Shown: positions 37,015 to 46,092 of the stretch, one piece after another | How the letters are laid out: the number at the start of each line of letters is the position of its first letter | How positions within the stretch are numbered: the stretch's first letter is position 1 | Assembly: GCA_002436085.1 (NCBI GenBank) | Contig: DIXT01000020.1 | Location: 158,423 to 222,422 of the forward strand | Direction: 5' to 3' | DNA from: Anaerolineaceae bacterium UBA6073 | Lineage (GTDB): Bacteria; Chloroflexota; Anaerolineae; Anaerolineales; Anaerolineaceae | Length of the DNA: 64,000 nucleotides | Translations under genes and position numbers: made by a program | The notes under the pieces: generated by a model | What the model saw: the letters and a program-made list of their open reading frames with translations, nothing else | Told to the model about the DNA's origin: nothing | Databases searched by the model: none

Positions 37015-39522
37015 ATGAATGTCGATGAACTCCTAAGACTGTGGCAGGAAGATCCGGAGTTTATCCGCAATACGACCTGCTGGCAGGTTCTGCCCTCCAA
37101 CGAAGCAGTCTACGAACCGCTTCCCACTAATCTGCCGGAGCAGCTCGCCGATAATCTGAGGAAACGCAACATCACGCGCCTGTTCAGCCATCAGGCGCAG
37201 GCGCTCAAGCGGCTGTCCGCGGGCGAACACGTGGTAGTCAGCACCGGTACAGCCAGTGGAAAAACTCTATGCTACGATATCCCCGTCATCCAGACTCTGC
37301 TGCAGGACCCATCCGCGCGCGCGCTCTATCTGTTCCCAACCAAGGCACTGGCGCAGGACCAATTCCGTCTCTTAAACGACCTGTGCGCTGCGCCCGAAGG
37401 CAGCCTGAAACCAATCCCAGCAATTTATGACGGGGATACGCCTCCAAATCACCGGGCGGAAATCCGACGTAAGGCGGCAATCATCATCACCAATCCCGAC
37501 ATGCTGCATCAGGGCATCCTGCCGCACCATACCATCTGGCGCCAGTTCTTTGCGGGGCTCAGGTATGTGGTTATTGATGAAATGCATACCTACCGCGGGG
37601 TGTTCGGCTCGCACGTTGCCAATGTCATCCGCCGGCTTAAACGGGTCGCTGCATTTTACCAATCCTACCCGCAGTTCATCCTCACCTCCGCTACCATCGG
37701 CAATCCTGAAGAACTTGCTGAAAAGCTGATAGAAAGCCCTGCCGCGCTGGTCGACCAGGATAGCTCTCCGCACGGTCGGAGGCACTTTCTTGTATATAAC
37801 CCGCCGCTCGTCAACGAGCAGTTGGGTCTGCGGGCGAGCAGCATGCAAACCGGCATCCATTTCACCCGCAAGCTGCTCAGCAACAACATCCAAACCCTGG
37901 TTTTCGCGCGTTCCCGCCGCAGTGTGGAGATGATTTTGACCTACCTCTACGATGCTGTTCCAAGAGAAATGCGCGCGCGCATCCGCGGATACCGCTCCGG
38001 CTACCTTAAGAGCGACCGACGCGAAATCGAAGCAGGCTTCAAGGAAGGTTCCATCAAGGCCGTGGTCGCCACCTCGGCGCTGGAACTTGGCATTGATATT
38101 GGCAGCCTGGAATCGGTCATCCTGGTGGGGTATCCGGGTTCAATTGCTACCACGCGTCAGCGCGCCGGGCGGGCAGGTCGGCGCCAGCAGTCTTCCCTGG
38201 CAATGTTTATCGCCTCGCCTGAAGCTATGGACCAATACCTGGCCAATCACCCGGAATATCTGACGGAAAAGTCGCCTGAAGACGCGCTGCTGGACCCGAA
38301 TAATTATGCGATCCTGATGCAGCATCTGCAGTGCGCCGCGTTTGAGCTGCCCTTCCTGGAAAACGACCATTTCGGCAGCCTTCCGCCCGACTTGCTGCAA
38401 GCCTTTCTTCAAATACTGGCGGAATCAGGTGTCCTGCATCTTCAGAACGGCCGGTATTTCTGGATAGCGGACCAATTCGCGGCCGGCAATGTTTCTTTGC
38501 GCAGCAGTACGCCGAACGTGATTACCTTGCGCGTCGCGGAAGCAGATTCAACGAAAATCGTCGGGGAGATTGACGCCGCCAGCGCGAAATGGCTGGTACA
38601 CCCTGAAGCGATTTACCTGCACGAGGCAGATTCCTACGAAGTGAAATCTCTGGACCTGGAAAATGGCAGCTGCCTGCTTGAGCCGGTGCAGTCTGAGTAT
38701 TACACCATCCCGAATTTATCCACCACGATTGAGGCTTTCAAATCTTTGCAGGAAAAATCCTTTGCAACCTATCAAAACCATTACGGAGAGCTCAACCTGC
38801 GGCTGGAAGTCAACAGCTACCGGAAAATACGGTGGCTGAGCGCGGAAACCATTGGTACAGGCACGGTTGACTTACCTCCTAGCTTCCTGGAAACAAACGG
38901 CTGCTGGCTGACCTTTAGCCTGGATTACGTCAACCGGTTGCGGGACGATAAGCTATGGACCGCGGATTCCAATGAATATGGCCCGGGTTGGGTAGCGCTT
39001 AAGCGCCGCATTCTGATGCGGGACGGTAATCGCTGCCGGGTGTGCGGAACTGGCGGGGACGAAAGCAAGCTGCATGTGCATCATATCCAACCTTTTAAAA
39101 CCTTTGAGGATCCCGACAAGGCCAACGCGCCGTCGAACCTTATCACCCTATGTCCCTCCTGCCATCAACAAGCTGAAACCAGCGTCCGTCTGCGCAGCGG
39201 ACTGGCTGGCGCGGCGTATGCGCTCGGCAATCTGGCGCCGCTGATGGTGATGTGCGACCGCGAGGACCTGGGAATGCTCTCCGAAGCCCGCTCCGTCCTG
39301 GCTGACGGTGGTCCGGCTATTCTGGTATATGACAATGTGCCAGGGGGTATCGGGCTTTCCGAGCGCCTGTACGAGCGGCGCGAATTCTGGATCGCCAAAG
39401 CCGCGGAGATGATATCGGAATGCCAGTGCCAGGACGGCTGCCCGGCGTGCGTGGGACCCATCGGCGAGGATGGGCACGGCGGCAAACAGGAAGCGCTGGC
39501 GCTGCTGGCCGGGTTGGTGTGA
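37015..39522 (+). CDS. mrfA: MrfA/YprA-type DEAD/DEAH helicase with an inserted HNH domain
   Basis: An 835-residue superfamily 2 helicase. Walker A is STGTASGKT near residue 80 and Walker B is Asp188-Glu189-Met-His191. Motif VI is RQRAGRAGRRQQ. The C-terminal cysteines C803, C805, C809 and C812 match the zinc site of MrfA/Hrq1 proteins, which unwind 3'-tailed DNA and repair mitomycin lesions. Between the helicase core and this site, residues about 660-720 form an HNH module: CRVCG, HVHHIQPF, then LCPSCHQQA. B. subtilis MrfA (about 750 residues) has no such module to my knowledge, and the size difference fits. MrfB follows directly. Confidence 0.88.
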   Translation: MNVDELLRLWQEDPEFIRNTTCWQVLPSNEAVYEPLPTNLPEQLADNLRKRNITRLFSHQAQALKRLSAGEHVVVSTGTASGKTLCYDIPVIQTLLQDPSARALYLFPTKALAQDQFRLLNDLCAAPEGSLKPIPAIYDGDTPPNHRAEIRRKAAIIITNPDMLHQGILPHHTIWRQFFAGLRYVVIDEMHTYRGVFGSHVANVIRRLKRVAAFYQSYPQFILTSATIGNPEELAEKLIESPAALVDQDSSPHGRRHFLVYNPPLVNEQLGLRASSMQTGIHFTRKLLSNNIQTLVFARSRRSVEMILTYLYDAVPREMRARIRGYRSGYLKSDRREIEAGFKEGSIKAVVATSALELGIDIGSLESVILVGYPGSIATTRQRAGRAGRRQQSSLAMFIASPEAMDQYLANHPEYLTEKSPEDALLDPNNYAILMQHLQCAAFELPFLENDHFGSLPPDLLQAFLQILAESGVLHLQNGRYFWIADQFAAGNVSLRSSTPNVITLRVAEADSTKIVGEIDAASAKWLVHPEAIYLHEADSYEVKSLDLENGSCLLEPVQSEYYTIPNLSTTIEAFKSLQEKSFATYQNHYGELNLRLEVNSYRKIRWLSAETIGTGTVDLPPSFLETNGCWLTFSLDYVNRLRDDKLWTADSNEYGPGWVALKRRILMRDGNRCRVCGTGGDESKLHVHHIQPFKTFEDPDKANAPSNLITLCPSCHQQAETSVRLRSGLAGAAYALGNLAPLMVMCDREDLGMLSEARSVLADGGPAILVYDNVPGGIGLSERLYERREFWIAKAAEMISECQCQDGCPACVGPIGEDGHGGKQEALALLAGLV

Positions 39523-39523
39523 G

Positions 39524-40789
39524 ATGGATTTTGGTTCTCTGAGCGAAAAACTCAAGAAAATGGGCGTCAGCCTTGGGCTTCAGCCGGAGTCGGAAAGCGC
39601 GCGTAAAACCCGAAAACCCATTGAGCAGGTGGTAGAGGGAAGGGAAATCCACACAAACTTCGGCGGCCTGTTCTCCGCCAATCGTACTTATCCCGCGGAT
39701 TACCGCCTTGGCAGCCAGGCGCTGCTGCCTGCCAAACCAACGCACGGCATCGCCCATTGGGCCCGCGCGCCGCATCTGGCGGAAACCAGCATCGAGAATT
39801 TCATCTTTCTGGACACGGAAACCACAGGTTTATCAGGCGGCACCGGAACGATGGCTTTCATGGTCGGCGTTGGAAGATATCGCGGCGAAAGCTTTGTAAT
39901 GGAACAATTCTTCCTGCGCGGACCAGCCGAAGAAGCGGCCCTTCTGGCGGGTCTGGAAAACTTCTGCGCAGACATGGCAGCCGTAGTGACCTATAACGGG
40001 AAGTCTTTCGATATCCCCATCCTAAACGCGCGCTATGTTCTGCAGGGTTTCAGCAGCCCTTTTGAGGATCTGCCGCACCTGGATTTGCTGCACCTTACCC
40101 GCCGGATTTGGAGAGCCAGATTGGAACAGTGCAATCTGGGCAACATAGAAGACAAAATTTTCGGTCTCAAACGCGACGCTGATGAGGTGCCCGGCTATCT
40201 CATTCCAGAATACTACACCCAATACTTGCGCGAAGGGAACGCGGAACCGCTTAAAGGGATTTTTGTCCATAACGAACAGGATGTCGTCAGCCTGGCAGCC
40301 CTTTTCGCGCTCTTCAATGATATTCTCAGCGAGCCTGTCGCCTGGCAGAACGACAGCAGCCAGGATCTCACTAGCCTTGGGCGGCTTGTGGAGCAGCTGG
40401 GCGACCCGGAATCCGCCCTTTCATTGTATGAAAAAGGGCGTAGCGTCGGGGATCCTCCCAGACCGCGTGTGGAGCCTCTTTTGGCGCAAGCCCGCCTGCT
40501 TAAACGCCAGGCAAGGCTGTCTGAGGCGGCAGTCCTCTGGCTCCAGGCAGCGGAAGCCAACTCGCTGGAAGCGCTTGAGGAACTTGCCAAGTACCACGAG
40601 CACCAGCTCAGCGACGCTGCGAAAGCGCTGGCATATACTGAGCAAGCCTTAAACCAGTTAATTCTCTGCAGCCCAGAAGCCCGCGATGCTAAAAGCTTGG
40701 CTGCTTTTCTCCACAGACAGGATCGCCTGAGGAATAAACTGAGCAGACATAAATCTGCCACCGCAGGCGATGATTTCCCTTCCGCATGA
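39524..40789 (+). CDS. mrfB: MrfB/YprB-type DEDDh exonuclease with C-terminal helical repeats
   Basis: A 421-residue partner of MrfA; in B. subtilis the pair forms a repair pathway for mitomycin-type damage separate from UvrABC. The exonuclease motifs are visible: Exo I FIFLDTETTG, Exo II VTYNGKSFDIP and Exo III HNEQDVVSL (His and Asp). The last 150 residues are helical with TPR-like units. Start is ATG 39524, 1 nt after the helicase stop. It is the end of the 34.8-40.8 kb run of same-strand genes. Confidence 0.88.
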   Translation: MDFGSLSEKLKKMGVSLGLQPESESARKTRKPIEQVVEGREIHTNFGGLFSANRTYPADYRLGSQALLPAKPTHGIAHWARAPHLAETSIENFIFLDTETTGLSGGTGTMAFMVGVGRYRGESFVMEQFFLRGPAEEAALLAGLENFCADMAAVVTYNGKSFDIPILNARYVLQGFSSPFEDLPHLDLLHLTRRIWRARLEQCNLGNIEDKIFGLKRDADEVPGYLIPEYYTQYLREGNAEPLKGIFVHNEQDVVSLAALFALFNDILSEPVAWQNDSSQDLTSLGRLVEQLGDPESALSLYEKGRSVGDPPRPRVEPLLAQARLLKRQARLSEAAVLWLQAAEANSLEALEELAKYHEHQLSDAAKALAYTEQALNQLILCSPEARDAKSLAAFLHRQDRLRNKLSRHKSATAGDDFPSA

Positions 40790-40856
40790 ACATACGCCTG
40801 CGAGGAAGTAGTGATGCAATGCGGACACCAATGACTGCAAGGCATTGACTTTGCCT

Positions 40857-41026
40857 GACTCTGATCGCGCCGGTGTTTATTATCCCCGAAGCGAAGCGGA
40901 GTGGGACCCCGCCGAGCGCGCCAGACTTGTGTAGCACCCTCATAAAGTACCCTCGCCAGTACCTCTGATCGCTTGGTTGCTGGCTTGGTGGGCATACTTC
41001 GTAATCAGGAGACCGGCGAGATCGGA
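40857..41026 (+). repeat. Flanking repeat, copy A (left of the HEPN-like gene)
   Basis: About 170 bp nearly identical to copy B at 42292-42581, except that copy B carries about 115 bp inserted in the middle. Starts GACTCTGATCGCGCC and ends GACCGGCGAGATCGGA. The same orientation in both copies makes them direct repeats around the AT-rich gene. This stretch after mrfB (40790-41164) contains no credible gene. Confidence 0.85.
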
Positions 41027-41100
41027 AGTTACCGCCAAGGGTGGGATATTGCGGATTCGTCCGCCGACATCGAATCCGACTTTGGAGCCATAATCCCGAA

Positions 41101-41123
41101 AGTGCGGGCTTTCGCCCGCACTT
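41101..41123. terminator. Strong hairpin downstream of the HEPN-like gene
   Basis: GTGCGGGC / GCCCGCAC with a TTTC loop. No clean T-run follows on either strand, so it is only a possible terminator. Confidence 0.4.
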
Positions 41124-41164
41124 GTCCGGTGCATGCGGTGATGATTGCGTTCTTATCTTTCACA

Positions 41165-42103
41165 TTACTTTGCGTATTCATCATCTATTTCTTTAGCATA
41201 TGCTTTCAACTCGTCAATTTGATGTTTTAGAAATATGACATAAATTCTAGCGGCAGGCCTTTCTACTCCAGTATCGCCACGATAATATTTTCGCAACTTA
41301 GTTGTAGCATGTTCGATGAGTTCATATTCATCTTGCAGACGTTCGTAGAAGTCCATATTTCTGCGCTTAATCGCTTCTCGAAATTGATTCACTTCGTTAA
41401 TAACTAAATCAAGCACTCCATCGGCGAATTCGGCATAATCATCTCTAAACACGCCTTCAAGAAGTTTTTCTAAATGATAATCGGATGTATTAGGAAATAT
41501 TTCAAGTAATTTTTCCATACGAAATTTTTCCTTGTGCGCTTTTTCTTCTGCTTTCAGATTATTAATCAGAGTTGTGAGAATGGCGGATATAAACTTGTTT
41601 TGCTCAACAATTAATTCCGGAATTTTTATATCTCTAAATTGAACTTGAGAGCCGTCAGAAAAATAAGACGCTAAAGTAAATCCTGACTTATTAAGCGTTA
41701 TTTGGGAAATATGATGGTACGAGACTGGTTTCCCTTTCTGTTTGTCACGTTTAGTAGGATGCCCAACCGTATCATTTCGTATTTCCCGAATCTCTTTTAA
41801 TTTTGGATAATTGTTTATCTCGTCTTTTATGCCAAGTGATTCACATAGATTTATAACAGCATCTTGTTGAACATAAATTGCCTGCAATAAACCGTAAACC
41901 GCAAGATAATGTGATGGTTTATCTTCCCCAAAGTCCTTCTCGGTATAAGCCGATATTGCGTCTTCTGTGTCTTCGATAACGTCTAAAGAACTGCACAATT
42001 GAGAAAACAATGCCTTATTCTGCCGCAACTCATAATGCTTTTGCGGATTGTTTATTAATTGGCGTATCTGGTTTTCCTGTTTTCGGATTGTGCTATTGGA
42101 CAT
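41165..42103 (-). CDS. AT-rich protein with HEPN-like Rx5H motif, possible defence gene
   Basis: A 312-residue, helix-rich, cytoplasmic protein of clearly lower GC than its neighbours. Residues 65-91 (HYLAVYGLLQAIYVQQDAVINLC) and the motif R109-NDTVG-H115 fit a HEPN fold, whose R-x4-6-H pair forms an RNase site in many toxins and abortive-infection proteins. The rest is charged helix with no other motif. No antitoxin or partner is adjacent. It lies between two direct repeats, which suggests acquisition as a cassette. RNase activity is inferred from the motif only. Confidence 0.6.
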   Translation of the reverse strand: MSNSTIRKQENQIRQLINNPQKHYELRQNKALFSQLCSSLDVIEDTEDAISAYTEKDFGEDKPSHYLAVYGLLQAIYVQQDAVINLCESLGIKDEINNYPKLKEIREIRNDTVGHPTKRDKQKGKPVSYHHISQITLNKSGFTLASYFSDGSQVQFRDIKIPELIVEQNKFISAILTTLINNLKAEEKAHKEKFRMEKLLEIFPNTSDYHLEKLLEGVFRDDYAEFADGVLDLVINEVNQFREAIKRRNMDFYERLQDEYELIEHATTKLRKYYRGDTGVERPAARIYVIFLKHQIDELKAYAKEIDDEYAK

Positions 42104-42197
42104 GTGATGATGAATTACCCATTTTTAATATTTTTGTAGAAAAGCACCCAACCATTAATTATACGGATTCCTCATATGCAGCAATTATGTCATAGAA

Positions 42198-42226
42198 ATC
42201 AAAAAAGCGCTTTCCATTTCTAGAGA
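42198..42226. terminator. Orphan terminator-like hairpin
   Basis: GCGCTTTC / GAGAGCGC with one G-T pair; a run of six T follows on the minus strand. No gene reads into it from the right, so it may be a relic. Confidence 0.4.
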
Positions 42227-42291
42227 GCGCCTCTCATTTTTCTCTTTGTCCTAAGTTCGAACCGCCGATCTAAATTTATGCCCATATATAC

Positions 42292-42581
42292 GACTCTGAT
42301 CGCGCCGGTGTTTATTATCCCCGAAGCGAAGCGGAGTGGGACCCCACCGAGCGCGGCATTTTTTACGAAGGTCTCCCTCTTTCCACGCCTCTGCACTCAC
42401 CACCCTTGCCCACTATCAACCGGATAGGTCGTCTCCTGCCCGAGCGCACGACCTGAACCTAAGTCTCCGATCGCGCCAGACTTGTGTAGCACCCTCATAA
42501 AGTACCCTCGCCAGTACCTCTGATCACTTGGGTGCTGGCTTGGTGGGCATACTTCGTAATCAGCAGACCGGCGAGATCGGA
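42292..42581 (+). repeat. Flanking repeat, copy B (right of the HEPN-like gene)
   Basis: Matches copy A at 40857-41026 at both ends; the middle (about 42357-42472) is extra sequence. Copy B runs directly into the 267-bp tandem repeat. No gene is supported between 42104 and 43361. Confidence 0.85.
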
Positions 42582-42590
42582 GAACCCACC

Positions 42591-43124
42591 GGTAGGTTGG
42601 GTGGAGCGACACCGGGCGTTTATCTGTATTTAGCCAATCAGAGCGCAACCCAACTGGCTGAAGTCGGAGTGTTTGTGAGGCATAATCTCAAAGGGTGTTG
42701 GGTTACGCTTCTACGTCGCTTCACCCAACCTACAGCTGGGAGCAATCACACACATCGTAGTCGGAAATTAAGGCATAGGAACCCCCATGTAATATGTTAT
42801 CTCGTGGCAGATCAACGAGGAGATCGCTTCGCAAGCTCGCGATGACGAAAACGCAATGGTAGGTTGGGTGGAGCGACACCGGGCGTTTATCTATATTTAG
42901 CCAATCAGAGCGCAACCCAACTGTCTTAAGTCGGAGTGTTTGTGAGGCATAATCGCAAAGGGTGTTGGGTTACGCTTCTACGTCGCTTCACCCAACCTAC
43001 AGCTGGCAGCAATCACACACATTGTGGTCGGAAATTAAGGCATAGGAACCCCCATGCAATATGTTATCTCGTGGCAGATCAACGAGGAGATCGCTTCGCA
43101 AGCTCGCGATGACGAAAACGCAAT
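42591..43124 (+). repeat. Two tandem 267-bp units
   Basis: Units 42591-42857 and 42858-43124 differ at about ten positions. Each begins GGTAGGTTGGGTGGAGCGAC, contains the reverse arm TCACCCAACCTA about 130 bp later, and ends with a REP-like part with ATCGC / GCGAT pairing. A third unit is truncated after 43125. No open frame is shared by both. Confidence 0.9.
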
Positions 43125-43300
43125 GGTAGGTTGGGTGGAGCGACAATGGGTCCATATCAGCTATTTAATTATTTTTTGCAGTAGTCGTAGGTTGGGTGGA
43201 GCGCTAGCGCAACCCAACAGTGTTTCTTAGTTGTTTGTGTGGAACATAATGGGTATTGGTGTAAGGTTTCGCTCCTGCGTCGCCCTGTACGCCCGCCCAT
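43125..43300 (+). repeat. Truncated third repeat unit and a related fragment
   Basis: GGTAGGTTGGGTGGAGCGAC recurs at 43125 but diverges after about 20 bp. A further TAGGTTGGGTGGAGCGC start lies at 43189, followed by GCAACCCAAC. It ends before the yebC promoter. Confidence 0.75.
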
Positions 43301-43308
43301 CCAGGTGG

Positions 43309-43314
43309 TATAAT
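43309..43314 (+). promoter_or_regulatory. -10 box of the yebC-ruvC operon
   Basis: TATAAT, 47 nt before the yebC ATG, directly after the repeat array. Confidence 0.55.
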
Positions 43315-43361
43315 TAGTTGGTTTAAAGTTAACTCTATTCATTAAGCGAGGAGAATTAAAT

Positions 43362-44117
43362 ATGTCTGGACATTCGCACTGGTCCACAATCAAGCGCAAA
43401 AAGGGCGCAGCCGACGCAAAAAAGGGCGCGGTTTTCACGCGTTTAGCACGCGAAATCGCGCTGGCTGCCCGTGAAGGCGGCGGTGACCCCTCCATGAACG
43501 TCAGCCTTTATCTCGCAATTGATCGTGCCCGGTCCAGCAACATGCCCAAAGACAGCATCGATCGCGCCATCAAACGCGGCACCGGTGAAGATAAGTCCTC
43601 AGCGGAACTCGAAGAATTGACCTACGGCGGAACCCTCGGGCACGGCATCGTTGCTATGATTGAATGCGTGACCGAAAACCGCAACCGCACAGTCGCGGAA
43701 CTGCGCCATATCCTCACCCGCTCCGGCGGAAACCTGGCGGATACCAGCTCCATCAGCTGGCAATTCGACCGCAAGGCAGTCTTCTCGGTCAAATCGGACG
43801 GTAAAAACTTCGACAAAGTGTTCGAGGCTGCGCTCGAAGGCGGCGCGGATGACGTCAGTGAAGAAGATGGTTACATTGAGATTATCGGTGGCGTGGAAAG
43901 CTTCAAAACCATTGGCGATAGCCTGAAGAAATTCAGCATAAAACCTGAAGAAGCTGGGCTGCGCATGGTCGCCCAGCAGGAATTAGAACTGGAAAAAGAC
44001 AAGACCATCTCCATGTTGCGCATCATTGAGGCGCTTGAAGAATCCGACGACGTTCAGAATGTTTACACGAACCTCAAAATTACCGAGGAAGTGCTTGCGG
44101 AACTTGAGAAAGAATAA
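43362..44117 (+). CDS. yebC: YebC/PmpR-family protein
   Basis: A 251-residue protein beginning MSGHSHWSTIKRKKGAADAK, the diagnostic start of the family. Further family marks are NMPKDSIDRAIKRGTG and YGGTLGHGIVAMIE. YebC was described as a transcription factor; more recent work ties it to translation of proline stretches. It is often next to ruvC, as here (6 nt to ruvC). GCGAGGAG precedes the ATG at a good distance. Confidence 0.96.
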   Translation: MSGHSHWSTIKRKKGAADAKKGAVFTRLAREIALAAREGGGDPSMNVSLYLAIDRARSSNMPKDSIDRAIKRGTGEDKSSAELEELTYGGTLGHGIVAMIECVTENRNRTVAELRHILTRSGGNLADTSSISWQFDRKAVFSVKSDGKNFDKVFEAALEGGADDVSEEDGYIEIIGGVESFKTIGDSLKKFSIKPEEAGLRMVAQQELELEKDKTISMLRIIEALEESDDVQNVYTNLKITEEVLAELEKE

Positions 44118-44123
44118 GCGCAG

Positions 44124-44630
44124 ATGCTGGTCTTGGGTATCGACCCGGGAATTGCCATTACTGGCTACGGTCTTATAACGGTCGATCCGGCAGGAAGCCC
44201 CGCTCTGGTTGCATTTGGCGTCATAGATTCAACGGCTGTGAGGACAACCTCCAGCCGTTTGCTTTTTCTTTATAAACAACTACACGAAATTATCGCAGAA
44301 CATAAGCCTACCCACGCGGCTATGGAGAAAATCTTCTTCCAAAAAAACCTGAAAACTGTTTCAGCAGTCAGCGAGGCGCGCGGTGTCATCACGCTTTGCC
44401 TGGAGGAAGAACAGCTTCCAATCGCGGAATATACTCCAAACGAAGTTAAGCTGTCGGTTACTTCCTACGGAAACGCCCGCAAGCCCCAGGTTCAGGAAAT
44501 GGTGCGTGTACTGCTGGGCATGAACGCGATCCCAAAGCCTGATGATGCCGCAGACGCTCTGGCTATCGCCCTCTGCCACATCGGGTATCTCAACTATTAC
44601 AGCCGCACGGGTGAAGGAAGTGCAGCATGA
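44124..44630 (+). CDS. ruvC: Holliday junction resolvase RuvC
   Basis: Cuts Holliday junctions symmetrically as a dimer. The first catalytic Asp is in MLVLGIDPGIAITGYG, Glu in AAMEKIFFQKN, and the last Asp pair in PDDAADALAIALCH. Length 168 is normal. The operon is yebC-ruvC-methyltransferase-ruvA; the stop overlaps the next start by 4 nt. RuvB, the motor, is not in the window. Confidence 0.97.
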   Translation: MLVLGIDPGIAITGYGLITVDPAGSPALVAFGVIDSTAVRTTSSRLLFLYKQLHEIIAEHKPTHAAMEKIFFQKNLKTVSAVSEARGVITLCLEEEQLPIAEYTPNEVKLSVTSYGNARKPQVQEMVRVLLGMNAIPKPDDAADALAIALCHIGYLNYYSRTGEGSAA

Positions 44631-45439
44631 TTACCAGTCACTCGAACCCTGCGATTATGGCCGCACGCAAACTCTTGCAGACTAAAGAGCGCAAAGCCAG
44701 CGGCGCCTTTCTGGCAGAAGGTTTGCGGGTGATCGCGCAGGCTTTCGACTCGGGCGCGATGGTTCAACAGCTTATCTACTCTCCGGAATTACTGGTTAGC
44801 GAATTTGGTCAGAGCCTGGTGGAGAAAGGGCTCGCCCTGGGCATCAGCACGCTCGAGGTCAGCCAAGCTGTATTCACTTCTCTCGCGCGCAAAGACACTC
44901 CCCAGGGAATCGCCGCGGTAATCGGTCAGCGCTGGTTTCCCTTAAGCGAAAACGCGCCCGTGAACAATGAACTTTGGGTCGCTTTGCAGGCGGTGCAGAA
45001 CCCCGGTAATCTGGGGACTATTCTGCGCACCTGCGACGCAATCGGCGCAAAGGGTCTCCTGCTTCTGGATGACTGCACAGATCCTTATGATCCAGCCGCT
45101 GTAAAAGCCTCGCTGGGCTCAATTTTCACTGTGCCGTTGATGAAATCCAGGCTTTCTGAATTTCAGAATTGGTCTGCCAGCCATCCGGAAGTTTCTGTGT
45201 TTGGCAGCTCTGATAAGGGCGCTGAGGATTATACGCGTGCGCGCTATGTCTTACCCGCGCTTCTTTTAATGGGCAGCGAAAGGCAGGGACTACCCGCGGA
45301 ATACCTTGCGCTTTGCAGGCAAACAGTCCGCATCCCGATGGAAGGCGCCTGTGATTCCCTCAACCTTTCGGTCGCGGCAGGTATAATCCTTTATGAGATT
45401 TATTATCAAACGCGTAAGCACAGGGAAGAACTGCCATGA
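44627..45439 (+). CDS. TrmH/SpoU-family RNA 2'-O-methyltransferase
   Basis: A 270-residue SPOUT-class enzyme that methylates a ribose of rRNA or tRNA with SAM. The three motifs are LQAVQNPGNLGTILRTCDAIG, LLMGSERQGLP and IPMEGACDSLNLSVAAGI, which make the trefoil knot. An N-terminal substrate-binding domain (ASGAFLAEGLRV) precedes them, as in RlmB-like proteins. It overlaps ruvC and ruvA by 4 nt each. The target nucleotide cannot be read from sequence. Confidence 0.93.
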   Translation: MITSHSNPAIMAARKLLQTKERKASGAFLAEGLRVIAQAFDSGAMVQQLIYSPELLVSEFGQSLVEKGLALGISTLEVSQAVFTSLARKDTPQGIAAVIGQRWFPLSENAPVNNELWVALQAVQNPGNLGTILRTCDAIGAKGLLLLDDCTDPYDPAAVKASLGSIFTVPLMKSRLSEFQNWSASHPEVSVFGSSDKGAEDYTRARYVLPALLLMGSERQGLPAEYLALCRQTVRIPMEGACDSLNLSVAAGIILYEIYYQTRKHREELP

Positions 45440-46014
45440 TTGCGTCAATCACCGGAAAAATCCAATCAAAACATACAGACAGCCTGATCCTCGATGTTCA
45501 GGGGCTTGGTTTTGAGGTTACTGTCACCAAATCGGTGCTCGCTGAAGCCGAAGCGGGCGACATTGTTTTCCTGCACACGTATCTGGTGGTACGTGAGGAA
45601 ATGCTGGCGCTCTACGGTTTCCGAACTCTCGAGGAAAAACAGTTCTTTCTCCTGTTCTTGGGGGCCGAAGGCGTTGGTCCCCGCCTGGCGATGGCAATCC
45701 TTTCCACGCTTTCGCTGGACAATATTCGCACCGCGGTGGTGAGCGAACAGCCTGAATTTTTCAGCCGTGTGCCGGGAATCGGCAAGAAGACCGCGCAGAA
45801 AATCCTGATCCACATGCAAGGACGGATAAGCGCGGAAGCCGGCTATGACCTGCGTAAGGCTACCAGCAGCGCTGAAGACGAGGTTTTAGAAGCTTTAGTC
45901 GGCCTGGGTTACAGCATCGTCGAAGCGCAAACTGCTATCCAAGCCCTGCCAAAGGACTTGCCTGATACTGTTGAAGACAAACTGCGCGTTGCCCTGCAGT
46001 ACTTCAACCGCTGA
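45436..46014 (+). CDS. ruvA: Holliday junction branch migration protein RuvA
   Basis: Binds the four-way junction and loads RuvB. The OB-fold start MIASITGKIQSK, the helix-hairpin-helix GAEGVGPRLAMAILSTLS and RVPGIGKKTAQKILIHM, and the C-terminal three-helix RuvB-binding domain (EALVGLGYSIVEAQTAI) are all present. Length 192 is normal. It ends the operon. A TAAAAT box at 46057-46062 precedes the next gene, so mreB has its own promoter. Confidence 0.97.
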   Translation: MIASITGKIQSKHTDSLILDVQGLGFEVTVTKSVLAEAEAGDIVFLHTYLVVREEMLALYGFRTLEEKQFFLLFLGAEGVGPRLAMAILSTLSLDNIRTAVVSEQPEFFSRVPGIGKKTAQKILIHMQGRISAEAGYDLRKATSSAEDEVLEALVGLGYSIVEAQTAIQALPKDLPDTVEDKLRVALQYFNR

Positions 46015-46092
46015 TTAAGCGCTTCCTTAGCTCCTGCGCGCTCCCTTCAGGGATGGTAAAATAAGCTCAACTTTGTACTGATAGGATTATCC

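Noticed and set aside
42591..43124. CRISPR array
   Set aside because: Units are 267 bp with no short repeats and unique spacers, and no cas genes are near. The Cas4-like nuclease at 19912 is tied to helicases.
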